Assembly: GCA_029782335.1 (NCBI GenBank)
Contig: JAKOVA010000140.1
Location: 1-38,327 of the forward strand
DNA: 38,327 nt
DNA from: Actinomycetes bacterium
Lineage (GTDB): Bacteria; Actinomycetota; Acidimicrobiia; Acidimicrobiales; Microtrichaceae
Direction of reading: 5' to 3'
The notes beneath the pieces are model-generated. The model saw nothing but the letters and a program-made list of their open reading frames with translations, did not search any database and was not told the DNA's origin. The position numbers and the translations under genes were made by a program. Positions 7,214-15,110 of this stretch are shown one piece after another (positions within the stretch are counted from its first letter, which is position 1; each line of letters opens with the position of its first letter).

Positions 7214-9554
7214 CGAGCTCCGTTCGCTGCCTCCGACCGAGCTGGCCGTCCGTGCCCGAGCGGTGCGCGACGCAGCGACCGGCACGCGGATCACCTACTC
7301 CCCCAAGGTGTTCATCCCCCTGACGATGCTCTGTCGCGATCGCTGCGGTTACTGCACCTTCGCCCAGCCGCCCGCACGCCTCGAGTCGCCGTTCCTCGAG
7401 CCCTCCGAGGTCGTCCGGATCGCGAGAGCCGGCGCAGCAGCCGGATGCCACGAGGCACTCTTCACCCTCGGCGAAGCACCCGAGGCGCGCTATCCCGTCG
7501 CGTCGGCGTGGCTCGCAGAACGTGGATTCTCCTCCACGGTCGACTACCTCGTCGCGATGTGCCGGCTCGTCCTCGAGGAGACGGGCCTGCTCCCTCACGC
7601 CAATGCCGGCGCCCTCTCGAGCGAGGACCTCGCTGCGCTCCGATCGGTCGCCCCGAGTCAGGGAATGATGATCGAGTCGCTCCGCGACGACCTCCCCTGC
7701 CATCGCGGCGCGCCCGACAAGGAGCCGCAGCGTCGCCTCGCGACCCTCGAAGCGGCGGGACGACTCCAGATCCCCTTCACCACGGGGATCCTCGTGGGCA
7801 TCGGCGAGACGCGCGACGACCGCATCGCCGCACTGGCGGCGATCGCCGAGAGCCACCGCCGGCACGGCCACGTCCAAGAAGTGATCGTCCAGAACTTCCT
7901 CCCGAAGCCGGGGACCGCGATGCAACACGACCGGCCGTGCCCTCCGGAGGACTTCCTCGATGCGATCGCCCTCGCACGATTGATCCTGCCGGCCGACGTC
8001 CGCCTCCAGGCACCGCCGAACCTCTCCGACGACTTCGGCGTCCTCCTCGACGCCGGCATCGACGACTGGGGTGGCGTCTCGCCGGTCACCGCCGACCACG
8101 TGAACCCCGAGCGACCGTGGCCGGCGCTCGAGCGCTTACGAGAGGTGACCGAGGCAGCGGGCTTCACCCTCGCTCCGCGCCTCACCGCCTATCCACCGTT
8201 CGTGACGGACCCAGACCGCTGGCTGGACCCCTCCCTGCACTTCGCGGTGATGGACCGCTCCGACGCCGAGGGACTCGGCCGGGACGATCCCGGAGCGCTC
8301 TTTCCGGAGCACACGATGGCCGACGCCCGCGCCGGCTCAGGGGCCGACGTCGTCCTCGTCGGCGATCGGAGCACGACGTGGGCGTCGGGGGCGGGCTACG
8401 ACCCGCCGTGGCTCATCTCCGCCACCTCGTCGCTCCCGTTGCGTGGCCGGGTCCGTGAGATTCTCGACGGAGCCGCGAGCGGCGAGGTGCTCGGTGAGCA
8501 CGAGATCGTCGACCTGTTCGCGGCCAGGGGACCCGAGGTCGCTGCGATCGCGGCGTACGCCGATGATCTCCGCGCTCGGGCGGTCGGCGACCGCGTCACC
8601 TATGTGGTGAACCGGAACATCAACTACACGAACGTGTGCACGTTCAAGTGCAAGTTCTGCGGGTTCTCCAAGGGACCCCTCTCGCTCAACCTACGCGGCA
8701 CCCCGTATCTGCTCAGCCTCGACGACATTGCTGAGCGCGTTCGCGAGGCGGCGGCGCTCGGCGCGACCGAGGTCTGTCTCCAGGGCGGGATCCACCCGAA
8801 CTTCGACGGCGACTATTACGCCGATGTCACTCGGGCGGTGCACGAGGCGGCACCCGACATCCACATCCATGGTTTCACCGCCCTCGAAGTCACCGAGGGC
8901 GCACGCAGGCTCGGCGAGCCCCTCGATGAGTACCTGCGACGACTGATGGCGGCGGGTCTGCGCACCCTGCCGGGTACGGCCGCGGAGATCCTCGACGACG
9001 AGGTCCGTGCCGTGCTCTGCCCCGACAAGATCACCACCGACGAATGGCTCCACGCCCACCGCGTCGCCCATCAGGTCGGCCTTCGATCCAATATCACGAT
9101 CATGTTCGGGTCGATCGAACGGCCTCGCTCGTGGGCACGCCATCTGCTCACCACCCGCGAGCTGCAAGCCGAGACCGGGGGGTTCACCGAGTTCGTCGGT
9201 CTGCCCTTCGTCCACATGGCGGCGCCGATCTACCTCCAGCGCGCCGCACGCCGCGGCCCGACCTTCCGGGAGGTGCTGCTCATGCACGCAGTGGCCCGGA
9301 TCGTCTACGACGGATTGATCGACAACGTGCAGGCATCCTGGGTGAAGCTCGGCTGGAGCGGTGTCACGCAACTCCTTCAGGCGGGCGTCAACGACCTCGG
9401 AGGAACCTTGATGGACGAGAACATCTCCCGCGCGGCCGGCGCAAGCCATGGCCAGGGGGCAACCGAGGCAGATTTCCGAGCCGTCGTCGAACCCCTCGGG
9501 CGCACCTTGGAGCAGCGGACCACGCTCTACGGACGAGTGGCTGCCAGCGTATGA
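7197..9554 (+). CDS. fbiC: FbiC, 7,8-didemethyl-8-hydroxy-5-deazariboflavin (Fo) synthase
   Basis: This is a two-module radical-SAM enzyme that makes Fo, the chromophore of coenzyme F420, from 5-amino-6-ribitylaminouracil and tyrosine. The N-terminal CofG half carries its iron-sulfur cysteines C46, C50 and C53 in LCRDRCGYC. The C-terminal CofH half carries C481, C485 and C488 in VCTFKCKFCGF. NFLPKPGTAM, PPNLSDD and the CofH segments LPGTAAEI and IMFGSIE are also clear. The fusion at 785 residues is the actinobacterial arrangement; in methanogens the halves are separate. The GTG at 7197 is chosen because GGAGG lies 5 bases upstream; an in-frame ATG at 7155 has no such site and would overlap hxlR further. 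The next gene overlaps by 4 bases. Confidence 0.95.
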   Translation: MPTPIDELRSLPPTELAVRARAVRDAATGTRITYSPKVFIPLTMLCRDRCGYCTFAQPPARLESPFLEPSEVVRIARAGAAAGCHEALFTLGEAPEARYPVASAWLAERGFSSTVDYLVAMCRLVLEETGLLPHANAGALSSEDLAALRSVAPSQGMMIESLRDDLPCHRGAPDKEPQRRLATLEAAGRLQIPFTTGILVGIGETRDDRIAALAAIAESHRRHGHVQEVIVQNFLPKPGTAMQHDRPCPPEDFLDAIALARLILPADVRLQAPPNLSDDFGVLLDAGIDDWGGVSPVTADHVNPERPWPALERLREVTEAAGFTLAPRLTAYPPFVTDPDRWLDPSLHFAVMDRSDAEGLGRDDPGALFPEHTMADARAGSGADVVLVGDRSTTWASGAGYDPPWLISATSSLPLRGRVREILDGAASGEVLGEHEIVDLFAARGPEVAAIAAYADDLRARAVGDRVTYVVNRNINYTNVCTFKCKFCGFSKGPLSLNLRGTPYLLSLDDIAERVREAAALGATEVCLQGGIHPNFDGDYYADVTRAVHEAAPDIHIHGFTALEVTEGARRLGEPLDEYLRRLMAAGLRTLPGTAAEILDDEVRAVLCPDKITTDEWLHAHRVAHQVGLRSNITIMFGSIERPRSWARHLLTTRELQAETGGFTEFVGLPFVHMAAPIYLQRAARRGPTFREVLLMHAVARIVYDGLIDNVQASWVKLGWSGVTQLLQAGVNDLGGTLMDENISRAAGASHGQGATEADFRAVVEPLGRTLEQRTTLYGRVAASV

Positions 9555-10630
9555 CCGACACCACAGCGGCCTCTCCCAACCCGCGGCCACCTCGTCGTGG
9601 CCGCGTCGGCCGGACACGCACCGGCGATCCCGACGTCGATGCGGCGATCACCGCACTGCTCGACACGCTCGACGTGGAACGCGACCGGGAGTTGATCGTC
9701 GAGCTGCTCACCAGCGTCGCCCGGCTCGCCCGCGACCGCCCCGACCGTGGGGATCTCAAGATCGTCAGCGGCGCCCTCCGCGAGATGCGCAACTCGTTCG
9801 CGACGTTCGCACCGTTTCGCCAGGACCGAAAGGCGTCCGTCTTCGGCTCCGCACGGATCCTCCCCGATCAGCCCTCCTACCACCTCGCCGTCGATCTCGG
9901 CCGGGCCCTCGCAGCGGCCGGATGGATGGTGATCACGGGCGGCGGACCGGGAATCATGCACGCTGCGGTGTCGGGCGCCGGCCGGGAGAACTCCTTCGCG
10001 GTGACGATTCGCCTCCCCTTCGAGCCGACGGCGGCGTCGACGCTCGTCGAGGACGACCACCTCGTTCGGTTCCGCTACTTCTTCACCCGCAAGCTCACCT
10101 TCATGAAGGAATCGAGCGCGTACGTGGTGTTCCCTGGCGGCTTCGGCACCCTCGATGAAACCTTCGAACTGCTCACCTTGGTGCAGACGGGCAAAGAGCC
10201 CCCGGCCCCGATCGTCCTGATCGACCCGCCCGGCGATCGCTACTGGGAGACCGTGATCGACTTCATCCGCGACCAGCTCGTCGATGACCGCCTCGTCGCT
10301 CCACACGACCTCGACCTGGTGCACCTGACCTCGTCGGTCGAGGACGCTGTGGAGTACATCGACGGCTTCTACCGCACCTACCACTCCATGCGAACCGTCG
10401 ACGGACGTCTCTGCATCCGGCTGACCCATTCCATCGATGACAACGCCCTGGCGACGATCAACGCCGAGTTCGCCGACCTGCTCGCCGGTGGCACGATCGA
10501 CCGCTGCGCTCCGTTTCCCGCCGAGGTCGAGGACCGCGACGAGCTCGACCGCCCTCGTCTCGTGCTGACCTTCGACCAGCGCCACTTCTCCCGTCTCCAC
10601 CAACTCTGCCGCCGCCTCGCCGACTTCTGA
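9551..10630 (+). CDS. LOG-family protein (Rossmann fold, nucleotide phosphoribohydrolase-like)
   Basis: The 359-residue protein contains the LOG signature: TGGGPGIMHA (129-138) and PGGFGTLDETFE (195-206), with the arginine-lysine pair in FFTRKLTFMK between them. Classic LOG enzymes release a free base, such as a cytokinin, from a nucleoside monophosphate. This one is longer: about 80 residues come before the fold, including a helical segment, and about 90 residues follow it. It therefore belongs to the large bacterial LOG type whose substrate is unknown. Many are mis-annotated as lysine decarboxylase. The start ATG overlaps the fbiC stop as ATGA, so it is translated with FbiC. A role in nucleotide salvage or in a nucleotide signal is possible, but nothing here proves it. 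Confidence 0.85.
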   Translation: MTDTTAASPNPRPPRRGRVGRTRTGDPDVDAAITALLDTLDVERDRELIVELLTSVARLARDRPDRGDLKIVSGALREMRNSFATFAPFRQDRKASVFGSARILPDQPSYHLAVDLGRALAAAGWMVITGGGPGIMHAAVSGAGRENSFAVTIRLPFEPTAASTLVEDDHLVRFRYFFTRKLTFMKESSAYVVFPGGFGTLDETFELLTLVQTGKEPPAPIVLIDPPGDRYWETVIDFIRDQLVDDRLVAPHDLDLVHLTSSVEDAVEYIDGFYRTYHSMRTVDGRLCIRLTHSIDDNALATINAEFADLLAGGTIDRCAPFPAEVEDRDELDRPRLVLTFDQRHFSRLHQLCRRLADF

Positions 10631-10633
10631 CCG

Positions 10634-11425
10634 ATGCCTCCACGCCTCCCTCCCACAGCTGCGACCGACCCCTCGCAGCGCCTCATGCCCCACGACTGGG
10701 TTTCCTTCACCGACGACGACGGTGACACGTGGCTCTTCGACGCCACCTTCCTCTGCAGCCGCTGGACCTGCATCTTCGGCCGAGGATGTCGCGGCGTACT
10801 CGACGCGGATGCCACCGAACTCGAGCAGGGCTGTTGCAGCTACGGGGCGCACTTCGCCGATGCCGCCGATCGCTCACGTGTCAAAGCGGCGACTCGACGG
10901 CTCACCGACGAGCAGTGGCAGTACCGCGGCGAAGCGAAGCGGCTCGGCGGCGCGATTCACCGCGACGACGGCGCCTGGGTCACCCGGTTGGTCGACGGTG
11001 CCTGCATCTTCCTGAACCGCCCGGACTTCCCCGGCGGCGCCGGCTGTGCGTTGCACCGGGCAGCGCTCGAGGTCGGTGAGCGGCCGCTGGATTGGAAGCC
11101 GGAGGTGTGCTGGCAGCTCCCCCTCCGCCTGACCGCCACGACCGACGAGAACGGCCGCACCACCCGAACGCTGCGCGAGTGGCAGCGCCGTGACTGGGGT
11201 GAAGGCGGCCTCGAGTTCCACTGGTGGTGCACCGAATCCCACGAGGCGTTCGTCGGGGACCGACCGGTGTACGAGGAGCTCGCGGACGAGATCATCGAGC
11301 TCGTCGGGCCGGAGCCGTACCGATGGTTCGTGGAGCACGTCCGCAGCCGGCCACGCACACAGATCCTCCCCCATCCGGCCCGACGGAAGGATCCTCAAGG
11401 AGACGCCCCCGCGCACCGACGGTAG
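10634..11425 (+). CDS. Uncharacterised nine-cysteine protein, possible metal or Fe-S protein
   Basis: The 263-residue soluble protein has nine cysteines and no signal peptide. They fall as C41-x4-C46-x5-C52, C67-C68 with H73, C124, C138-x2-H141, C159 and C199. Motifs around them are FLCSRWTCIFGRGCRG, GCCSYGAHF, ACIFLNRPDFPGGAGCALH, and FHWWCTES. The spacing recalls the YkgJ/DUF3109 type of cysteine-rich metal-binding proteins, and I recall similar uncharacterised proteins in streptomycetes, but I cannot name the family. The GAGC-LH loop and paired cysteines suggest a structural or catalytic metal site. It begins 3 bases after the LOG stop and ends 4 bases before the AAA+ gene, so it is in the same operon. 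The ATG at 10634 is used; an ATG at 10685 is also possible. Confidence 0.75.
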   Translation: MPPRLPPTAATDPSQRLMPHDWVSFTDDDGDTWLFDATFLCSRWTCIFGRGCRGVLDADATELEQGCCSYGAHFADAADRSRVKAATRRLTDEQWQYRGEAKRLGGAIHRDDGAWVTRLVDGACIFLNRPDFPGGAGCALHRAALEVGERPLDWKPEVCWQLPLRLTATTDENGRTTRTLREWQRRDWGEGGLEFHWWCTESHEAFVGDRPVYEELADEIIELVGPEPYRWFVEHVRSRPRTQILPHPARRKDPQGDAPAHRR

Positions 11426-11429
11426 AGGG

Positions 11430-12365
11430 GTGACCGCCTTCACCAGCCACGATCTTCGCGACTCGGCCGAGGATGCCGGCCTGCTGCTGCCCGAACACGT
11501 CTGTGACCAACTCGTCGCGGCGATCGACGCCAACAAGCACGTGATCCTCACGGGCCCTCCCGGGACCGGCAAGACCACCCTCGCCTACCTCGCGGCAGAA
11601 CTCGCGCGCTCCTCCATGATGTGCACGGGCTATCTCCCGACGACGGCGACCAGCGAGTGGACCACCTACGAGACGATCGGTGGCCTTCAGCCCACTCCCG
11701 AAGGACTCATCTTCCGGCCGGGCATGTTCGTCGAAGCCATCGAGTCGGGTCGGTGGCTCATCATCGACGAGATGAACCGCTCGAACTTCGACCGCGCCTT
11801 CGGGCAACTCTTCACCGTGCTCTCGGGGTCTCCGGTGGTCCTGCCCTTCAAAGCGGCCGGCAAGAGCCAACGGCTGTCGATCGTTCCCTTCGGGGAGGAA
11901 ACCCCCGCAGGAACCGACCCGATCCGGGTCCCCGCGTCGTGGCGGATCATCGCGACGATGAACGCGTTCGACAAGAACCTGCTCTTCGACATGTCCTACG
12001 CCCTCATGCGACGCTTCGCGTTCATCGAGGTCGGCACCCCGAGCGACGACATCTACCGACAGCTGCTCAGCGGCGGCGGCGAACTCATCGAGCACCTGTT
12101 GCCGCTGCGACGCTTCTGCGATCTCGGACCCGCCATCTTCATCGACGCAGCCCGCTATGCGGAGCGCCGCCAACGCGACGGCATCAGTCGTTCACGGGTG
12201 CTCTATGAGGCCTTCTACGCCTATTTCCTCCCCCAGTTCGAGGGCGTGGACGAAGCCAAGGCGCTCGATCTGTACCGCACCGTCACCGAGCGACTCGACG
12301 ATCCCGAACGCGCGCAGGTGCAGCGGAACCTTTCCGACGTACTCGGCGTCGAGTTGGTCCACTGA
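11430..12365 (+). CDS. McrB/MoxR-like AAA+ ATPase (AAA_5)
   Basis: This 311-residue AAA+ ATPase has Walker A GPPGTGKT (42-49), Walker B WLIIDEMNRS (109-118, D113-E114), sensor asparagine in ATMNAFDK (175-182), and arginines R194-R195 in ALMRRFAFIE. The IIDEMNRSNFDRAFGQL run is characteristic of McrB-type AAA_5 proteins, which use GTP or ATP to drive a partner nuclease or remodel a partner protein. There is no DNA-recognition domain in front, unlike true McrB. The frame is open upstream into the preceding gene; the GTG at 11430, 4 bases after that gene's stop, gives a compact AAA+ domain. The next gene, 16 bases downstream, is the probable partner. Specific function is unknown. Confidence 0.82.
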   Translation: MTAFTSHDLRDSAEDAGLLLPEHVCDQLVAAIDANKHVILTGPPGTGKTTLAYLAAELARSSMMCTGYLPTTATSEWTTYETIGGLQPTPEGLIFRPGMFVEAIESGRWLIIDEMNRSNFDRAFGQLFTVLSGSPVVLPFKAAGKSQRLSIVPFGEETPAGTDPIRVPASWRIIATMNAFDKNLLFDMSYALMRRFAFIEVGTPSDDIYRQLLSGGGELIEHLLPLRRFCDLGPAIFIDAARYAERRQRDGISRSRVLYEAFYAYFLPQFEGVDEAKALDLYRTVTERLDDPERAQVQRNLSDVLGVELVH

Positions 12366-12381
12366 GAGCCGACATCAGGCG

Positions 12382-13377
12382 ATGAGCTCGACGCTGGCAC
12401 TCGATCTGATCTGGCGACGCCTGAGTCGGCCATTCAACCTCGAGCACGCGGTGCCAGCCCTGACCGGGTTTCCGGCGAGCGACGTCGCGCACCTCGTCGC
12501 GTTACATCTGGCGGTGTCCGCGGAAGCCGAGGTGCTCCTCGACGCAACGCCGACGTTGCTCCGTACGTTGTCGTCGAGCACGACCACCGAACCGAGCCGG
12601 GGTCGCGGCGACATCCGAGGTCCCGTCATGTGGGCCGAGACGCTCACGGCGAGAGCGAACACCTTCGGGGCCGACGACGTCTTCGTCTGCGCGACACCCC
12701 GACGAGACCACGACATCTCCGAGAACCGGGTGCTCGTCGCCGCGCTCGTCGCGGTGGCGCGGGCGGAGCGTGCCCTGACGTCTCCCGCGGTGCGCTACTT
12801 CGACGAGACCCGCCGTGAACGCATCGAACGCAACGCAGCGACGGCGAAGGGCTTTCTCCGCCACAAGGACCTGTCTTCGGTGCGGCGTGCAACGGTGGGC
12901 AGCCGGGAGCTCCACAAGGTGAGCTCCGGGCGCCGGGCCCGCCATTACTCGAGCGCCATCGCGTTGCTCCGACGGCGGGTCGAGCCACTCCGCGGCAGCG
13001 AACTCCACACCCTGTGTGACGCTCGGACGATCGCTCAACACCATGCGCTCGTACTGGTGATGGCGAGCCTGCAACGACGTGGGCTGGTCGTGCCGCAGTT
13101 CCGTGCCAGCTCCGGTGAACTCGTCGCGGGCCGTCTCCGGTACCGCAACTGGCGCACCCCGACCAGCTCAGGAAATCACGGCATCCTGTTGGACCAGGTG
13201 CTCATCGACGCTCCCGACACAGCGAGCGCGGGGGCGCGAAACGAAGCACTCGCAGACCTGGAACGGCGCGCCGGCGGCCGGGTGTACTGCCTGGTTTCGT
13301 CGATGGAGGAGGCGGAACTGGCCGTCGATCTCGCCCTCGCCGCGACCCGCAGCGAGGGTACGAGCGCTCTGGTGTAG
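12382..13377 (+). CDS. Uncharacterised partner of the AAA+ ATPase, McrC/DUF2357-like motifs
   Basis: The 331-residue protein is soluble and arginine-rich. Two stretches stand out: GDIRGPVMWAETLTAR (76-91) and DHDISENRVLVAAL (109-122). They resemble the G-x-I-x-G-x-(I/V)-x-W-x-x-T and D-x-x-ENR patterns of DUF2357 and McrC-type proteins that accompany McrB ATPases. The C-terminal part contains HGILLDQVLIDAP and GRVYCLVSSME, which look like strands of an alpha/beta core. I do not see a clear PD-(D/E)xK nuclease triad. No vWA MIDAS motif (DxSxS) is visible either, which argues against a MoxR-vWA pair. The start ATG follows the AAA+ gene by 16 bases. Family assignment is inference from motifs only. 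Confidence 0.6.
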   Translation: MSSTLALDLIWRRLSRPFNLEHAVPALTGFPASDVAHLVALHLAVSAEAEVLLDATPTLLRTLSSSTTTEPSRGRGDIRGPVMWAETLTARANTFGADDVFVCATPRRDHDISENRVLVAALVAVARAERALTSPAVRYFDETRRERIERNAATAKGFLRHKDLSSVRRATVGSRELHKVSSGRRARHYSSAIALLRRRVEPLRGSELHTLCDARTIAQHHALVLVMASLQRRGLVVPQFRASSGELVAGRLRYRNWRTPTSSGNHGILLDQVLIDAPDTASAGARNEALADLERRAGGRVYCLVSSMEEAELAVDLALAATRSEGTSALV

Positions 13378-13378
13378 G

Positions 13379-13403
13379 TCCGAGGAGCTCAGTCGTCCTC
13401 GGA
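13379..13403. terminator. Bidirectional stem-loop between convergent genes
   Basis: TCCGAGGA-N9-TCCTCGGA has perfect 8-bp arms and a 9-base loop. It lies 1 base after the stop of the McrC-like gene, and the stop codon of the opposing 55-residue gene is in the loop. No T-run follows on either strand. The position between two 3' ends supports a terminator role for both. Confidence 0.5.
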
Positions 13404-13556
13404 ACGGACGAACTCCTCGTCCTCGTACCAACCGGAACGTCCGGGCTGCGACGAGTCGTCGTCGTCAACGTCATCGAAGATGTTCTCAATGTCGATGTCG
13501 GGGCCGCGCTTCAGCGCTCTGGCTTCCTCAAATCGACGGTGGCGACCCTTCTTCAC
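13389..13556 (-). CDS. Small acidic hypothetical protein, 55 residues
   Basis: The protein begins with a strongly basic stretch (VKKGRHRRFEEARALKR, residues 1-17) and then becomes very acidic, with DIDIENIFDD, a run of aspartates and a WYEDEEF motif near the end. It is charged and probably disordered apart from the first helix. The GTG start at 13556 has GGAG 6 bases upstream. In-frame GTG codons further up lack that spacing. It lies 74 bases after rnd on the same strand, so it could be the last gene of that operon or have its own promoter. The basic-then-acidic layout suggests a protein that touches RNA or ribosomes, but no family is recognised. Its reading frame and ribosome site make it a credible gene despite its size. 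Confidence 0.6.
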   Translation of the reverse strand: MKKGRHRRFEEARALKRGPDIDIENIFDDVDDDDSSQPGRSGWYEDEEFVRSEDD

Positions 13557-13630
13557 AGGCTGCTCCACACAACGGTGTCATACAACGGAACAGGGAGCTT
13601 ACCGCCTGAGGAAGTCAACTCACCATCCGC

Positions 13631-14797
13631 TCAGGATGCTGTGGTTGCGTCGGCGCGGACCTCGAGCACGAGACCGCCGGAACGCTCGAACGCCAACGCC
13701 GCCTCGCCACCGAGGAGACGACGAATCGGCTCCCCGACCAGCTCCGCACGCCAGCCGGTCGCGAGTCGGGCGTCCTCATCCCCGCGTAGGAGCGCTTCGA
13801 GATCGGCACGTGTCGCGAGGAGCGCAAGTTCCATATGCAGGTCACGCGCAAGTTGGCCGACCCAGGCAGAAACCAGTGGAAGGGCCGGTCGCAGCTCGGT
13901 TGGCAGCTCAGCGTGCGTTTGTACGACCACGTTGCGTGGTGGATTCGCCGCGGCGGAGGCAACCGACTCGAGCAGGCCGCTCGCGATCGCGGTGCGGAGC
14001 GTCCTGCCGTCGACCCCTCTGATCCGACGGAGTTCGTCGACGGTGGTCGGTCGGGCGACGGCCACACCGACAACTCCGAGGTCGGACAACACGAACCGTG
14101 GTGTCAGGTCGAGTTCGATGGCCTGGGTCTCCCGCCACGCCGCAACAGAGCGGGCCACTCCGAGATCGCGCCCCTTGAGGTGCCGCAGTTCCTTGATTCG
14201 GCGCCAAGCTTCTTGCGGGTCACGCGCCCCTCGCGGTTCCGCAACCAACTCGGCCATCGCCTCGTCGAACCACGCCGTACGACCCTGCTCGTCGAGACGA
14301 GTCGAGAGCCGGTGGTCGAGCTCGACGAGGTGTGCCACGTCTGCTGCCGCATAGCGGAGCTGAGCGTCGGTGAGGGGACGCTGGAGCCAGTCGGTCAACC
14401 GGTCGGCCTTCGGAAGCGCGACGCCCAGTTCCCGCTCGAGCAGCGTCGCGAGCGACGGGCTGGTGTAGCCGAGGAATCCGGCGGCCAGTTGCGTATCGAC
14501 GAGGTTCCGTGGGATCACGCCGCAGCTCCGCTCGAGCACCTCGAGGTCCTGGCGGGCCGCGTGCATGATCGTGCGGACATCGCCGTCGAAGATCGCCGCG
14601 AGGGGGGTGATGTCGAGCGCGAGCGGGTCGATCAGTGCGATGCCGCCTGGCCACGCGATCTGCACCAGCGCGAGCTGGGCGAAATACGTGCGTTCCCGAT
14701 GGAACTCGGTGTCGACGGCGATGTGCGTCTGCTCGCGCAGAATCGCAACGAGCCGACGCAACGCGGCGTCGTCGACGATCAGGTCGATCTCAGCCAC
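13631..14797 (-). CDS. rnd: Ribonuclease D (DEDDy 3'-5' exonuclease with HRDC domain)
   Basis: The 388-residue protein carries the DEDDy catalytic residues: IAVDTEFHRERTY (Exo I), HAARQDLEVL (Exo II), and YAAADVAHL (Exo III). An HRDC domain follows, starting near EAWRRIKELRHLKGRDL. RNase D trims 3' ends of tRNA precursors and other structured RNAs in the cytoplasm. An HRDC-like second repeat and an actinobacterial C-terminal extension fill the last 130 residues. The frame is open to a GTG at 14821, but the GTG at 14797 begins directly at the conserved VAEIDLIVDD strand and overlaps the rhodanese stop by 8 bases, so it is preferred. Confidence 0.88.
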   Translation of the reverse strand: MAEIDLIVDDAALRRLVAILREQTHIAVDTEFHRERTYFAQLALVQIAWPGGIALIDPLALDITPLAAIFDGDVRTIMHAARQDLEVLERSCGVIPRNLVDTQLAAGFLGYTSPSLATLLERELGVALPKADRLTDWLQRPLTDAQLRYAAADVAHLVELDHRLSTRLDEQGRTAWFDEAMAELVAEPRGARDPQEAWRRIKELRHLKGRDLGVARSVAAWRETQAIELDLTPRFVLSDLGVVGVAVARPTTVDELRRIRGVDGRTLRTAIASGLLESVASAAANPPRNVVVQTHAELPTELRPALPLVSAWVGQLARDLHMELALLATRADLEALLRGDEDARLATGWRAELVGEPIRRLLGGEAALAFERSGGLVLEVRADATTAS

Positions 14798-15110
14798 TCT
14801 CCGTCCCGGTCGCGATTCCACGACCGGCCGCCATCCACGCCATCGTGCCCCCGGCCACGTTCACGACGTCGAAACCTGCGGCCGCGAGAATCTCCGCGGC
14901 TTGCATCGATCGTCCACCGCTTCGACAGATCAACATCACCGTCGTTCCGCTCGGGACCTCATCGAGGTTGTCCGCCAGCCGCGACAACGGAACCAGCCGG
15001 GCGCCCGGCACGTGTGCCTCGAGGTATTCGTCGATCTCCCGAACGTCGACGAGCGTCCCGCCGGCGTCCATCCGTCGAGCCAGTTCATCCACATCGATCT
15101 CGGGGATCAT
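14790..15110 (-). CDS. Rhodanese-like sulfurtransferase domain protein
   Basis: The 106-residue single rhodanese domain includes the expected GTLVDVREIDEYLEAHVPGA strand and helix and an active-site loop CRSGGRSM with its catalytic cysteine. The six-residue loop is typical of sulfur-accepting rhodaneses rather than the seven-residue CDC25-type arsenate or phosphatase loop. It probably carries persulfide sulfur in the cytoplasm. The ATG overlaps the mobA stop as ATGA, so coupling with molybdenum-cofactor synthesis is physically tight. A role in sulfur supply for molybdopterin or thio-modified tRNA is possible but inferred from context only. Confidence 0.9.
   Translation of the reverse strand: MIPEIDVDELARRMDAGGTLVDVREIDEYLEAHVPGARLVPLSRLADNLDEVPSGTTVMLICRSGGRSMQAAEILAAAGFDVVNVAGGTMAWMAAGRGIATGTESG

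Noticed and set aside
9551-10630. Lysine decarboxylase
   Set aside because: Such annotations come from an old mislabel; the PGGFGTLDE motif marks the LOG phosphoribohydrolase fold, and no PLP site is present.
9527-10852. Open frame of 441 codons on the minus strand opposite the LOG gene
   Set aside because: The LOG signatures lie on the plus strand; the antisense product is charged low-complexity sequence.
11430-13377. A MoxR plus vWA chaperone pair
   Set aside because: The partner has no visible MIDAS DxSxS motif, and the ATPase Walker B region fits McrB better than MoxR.
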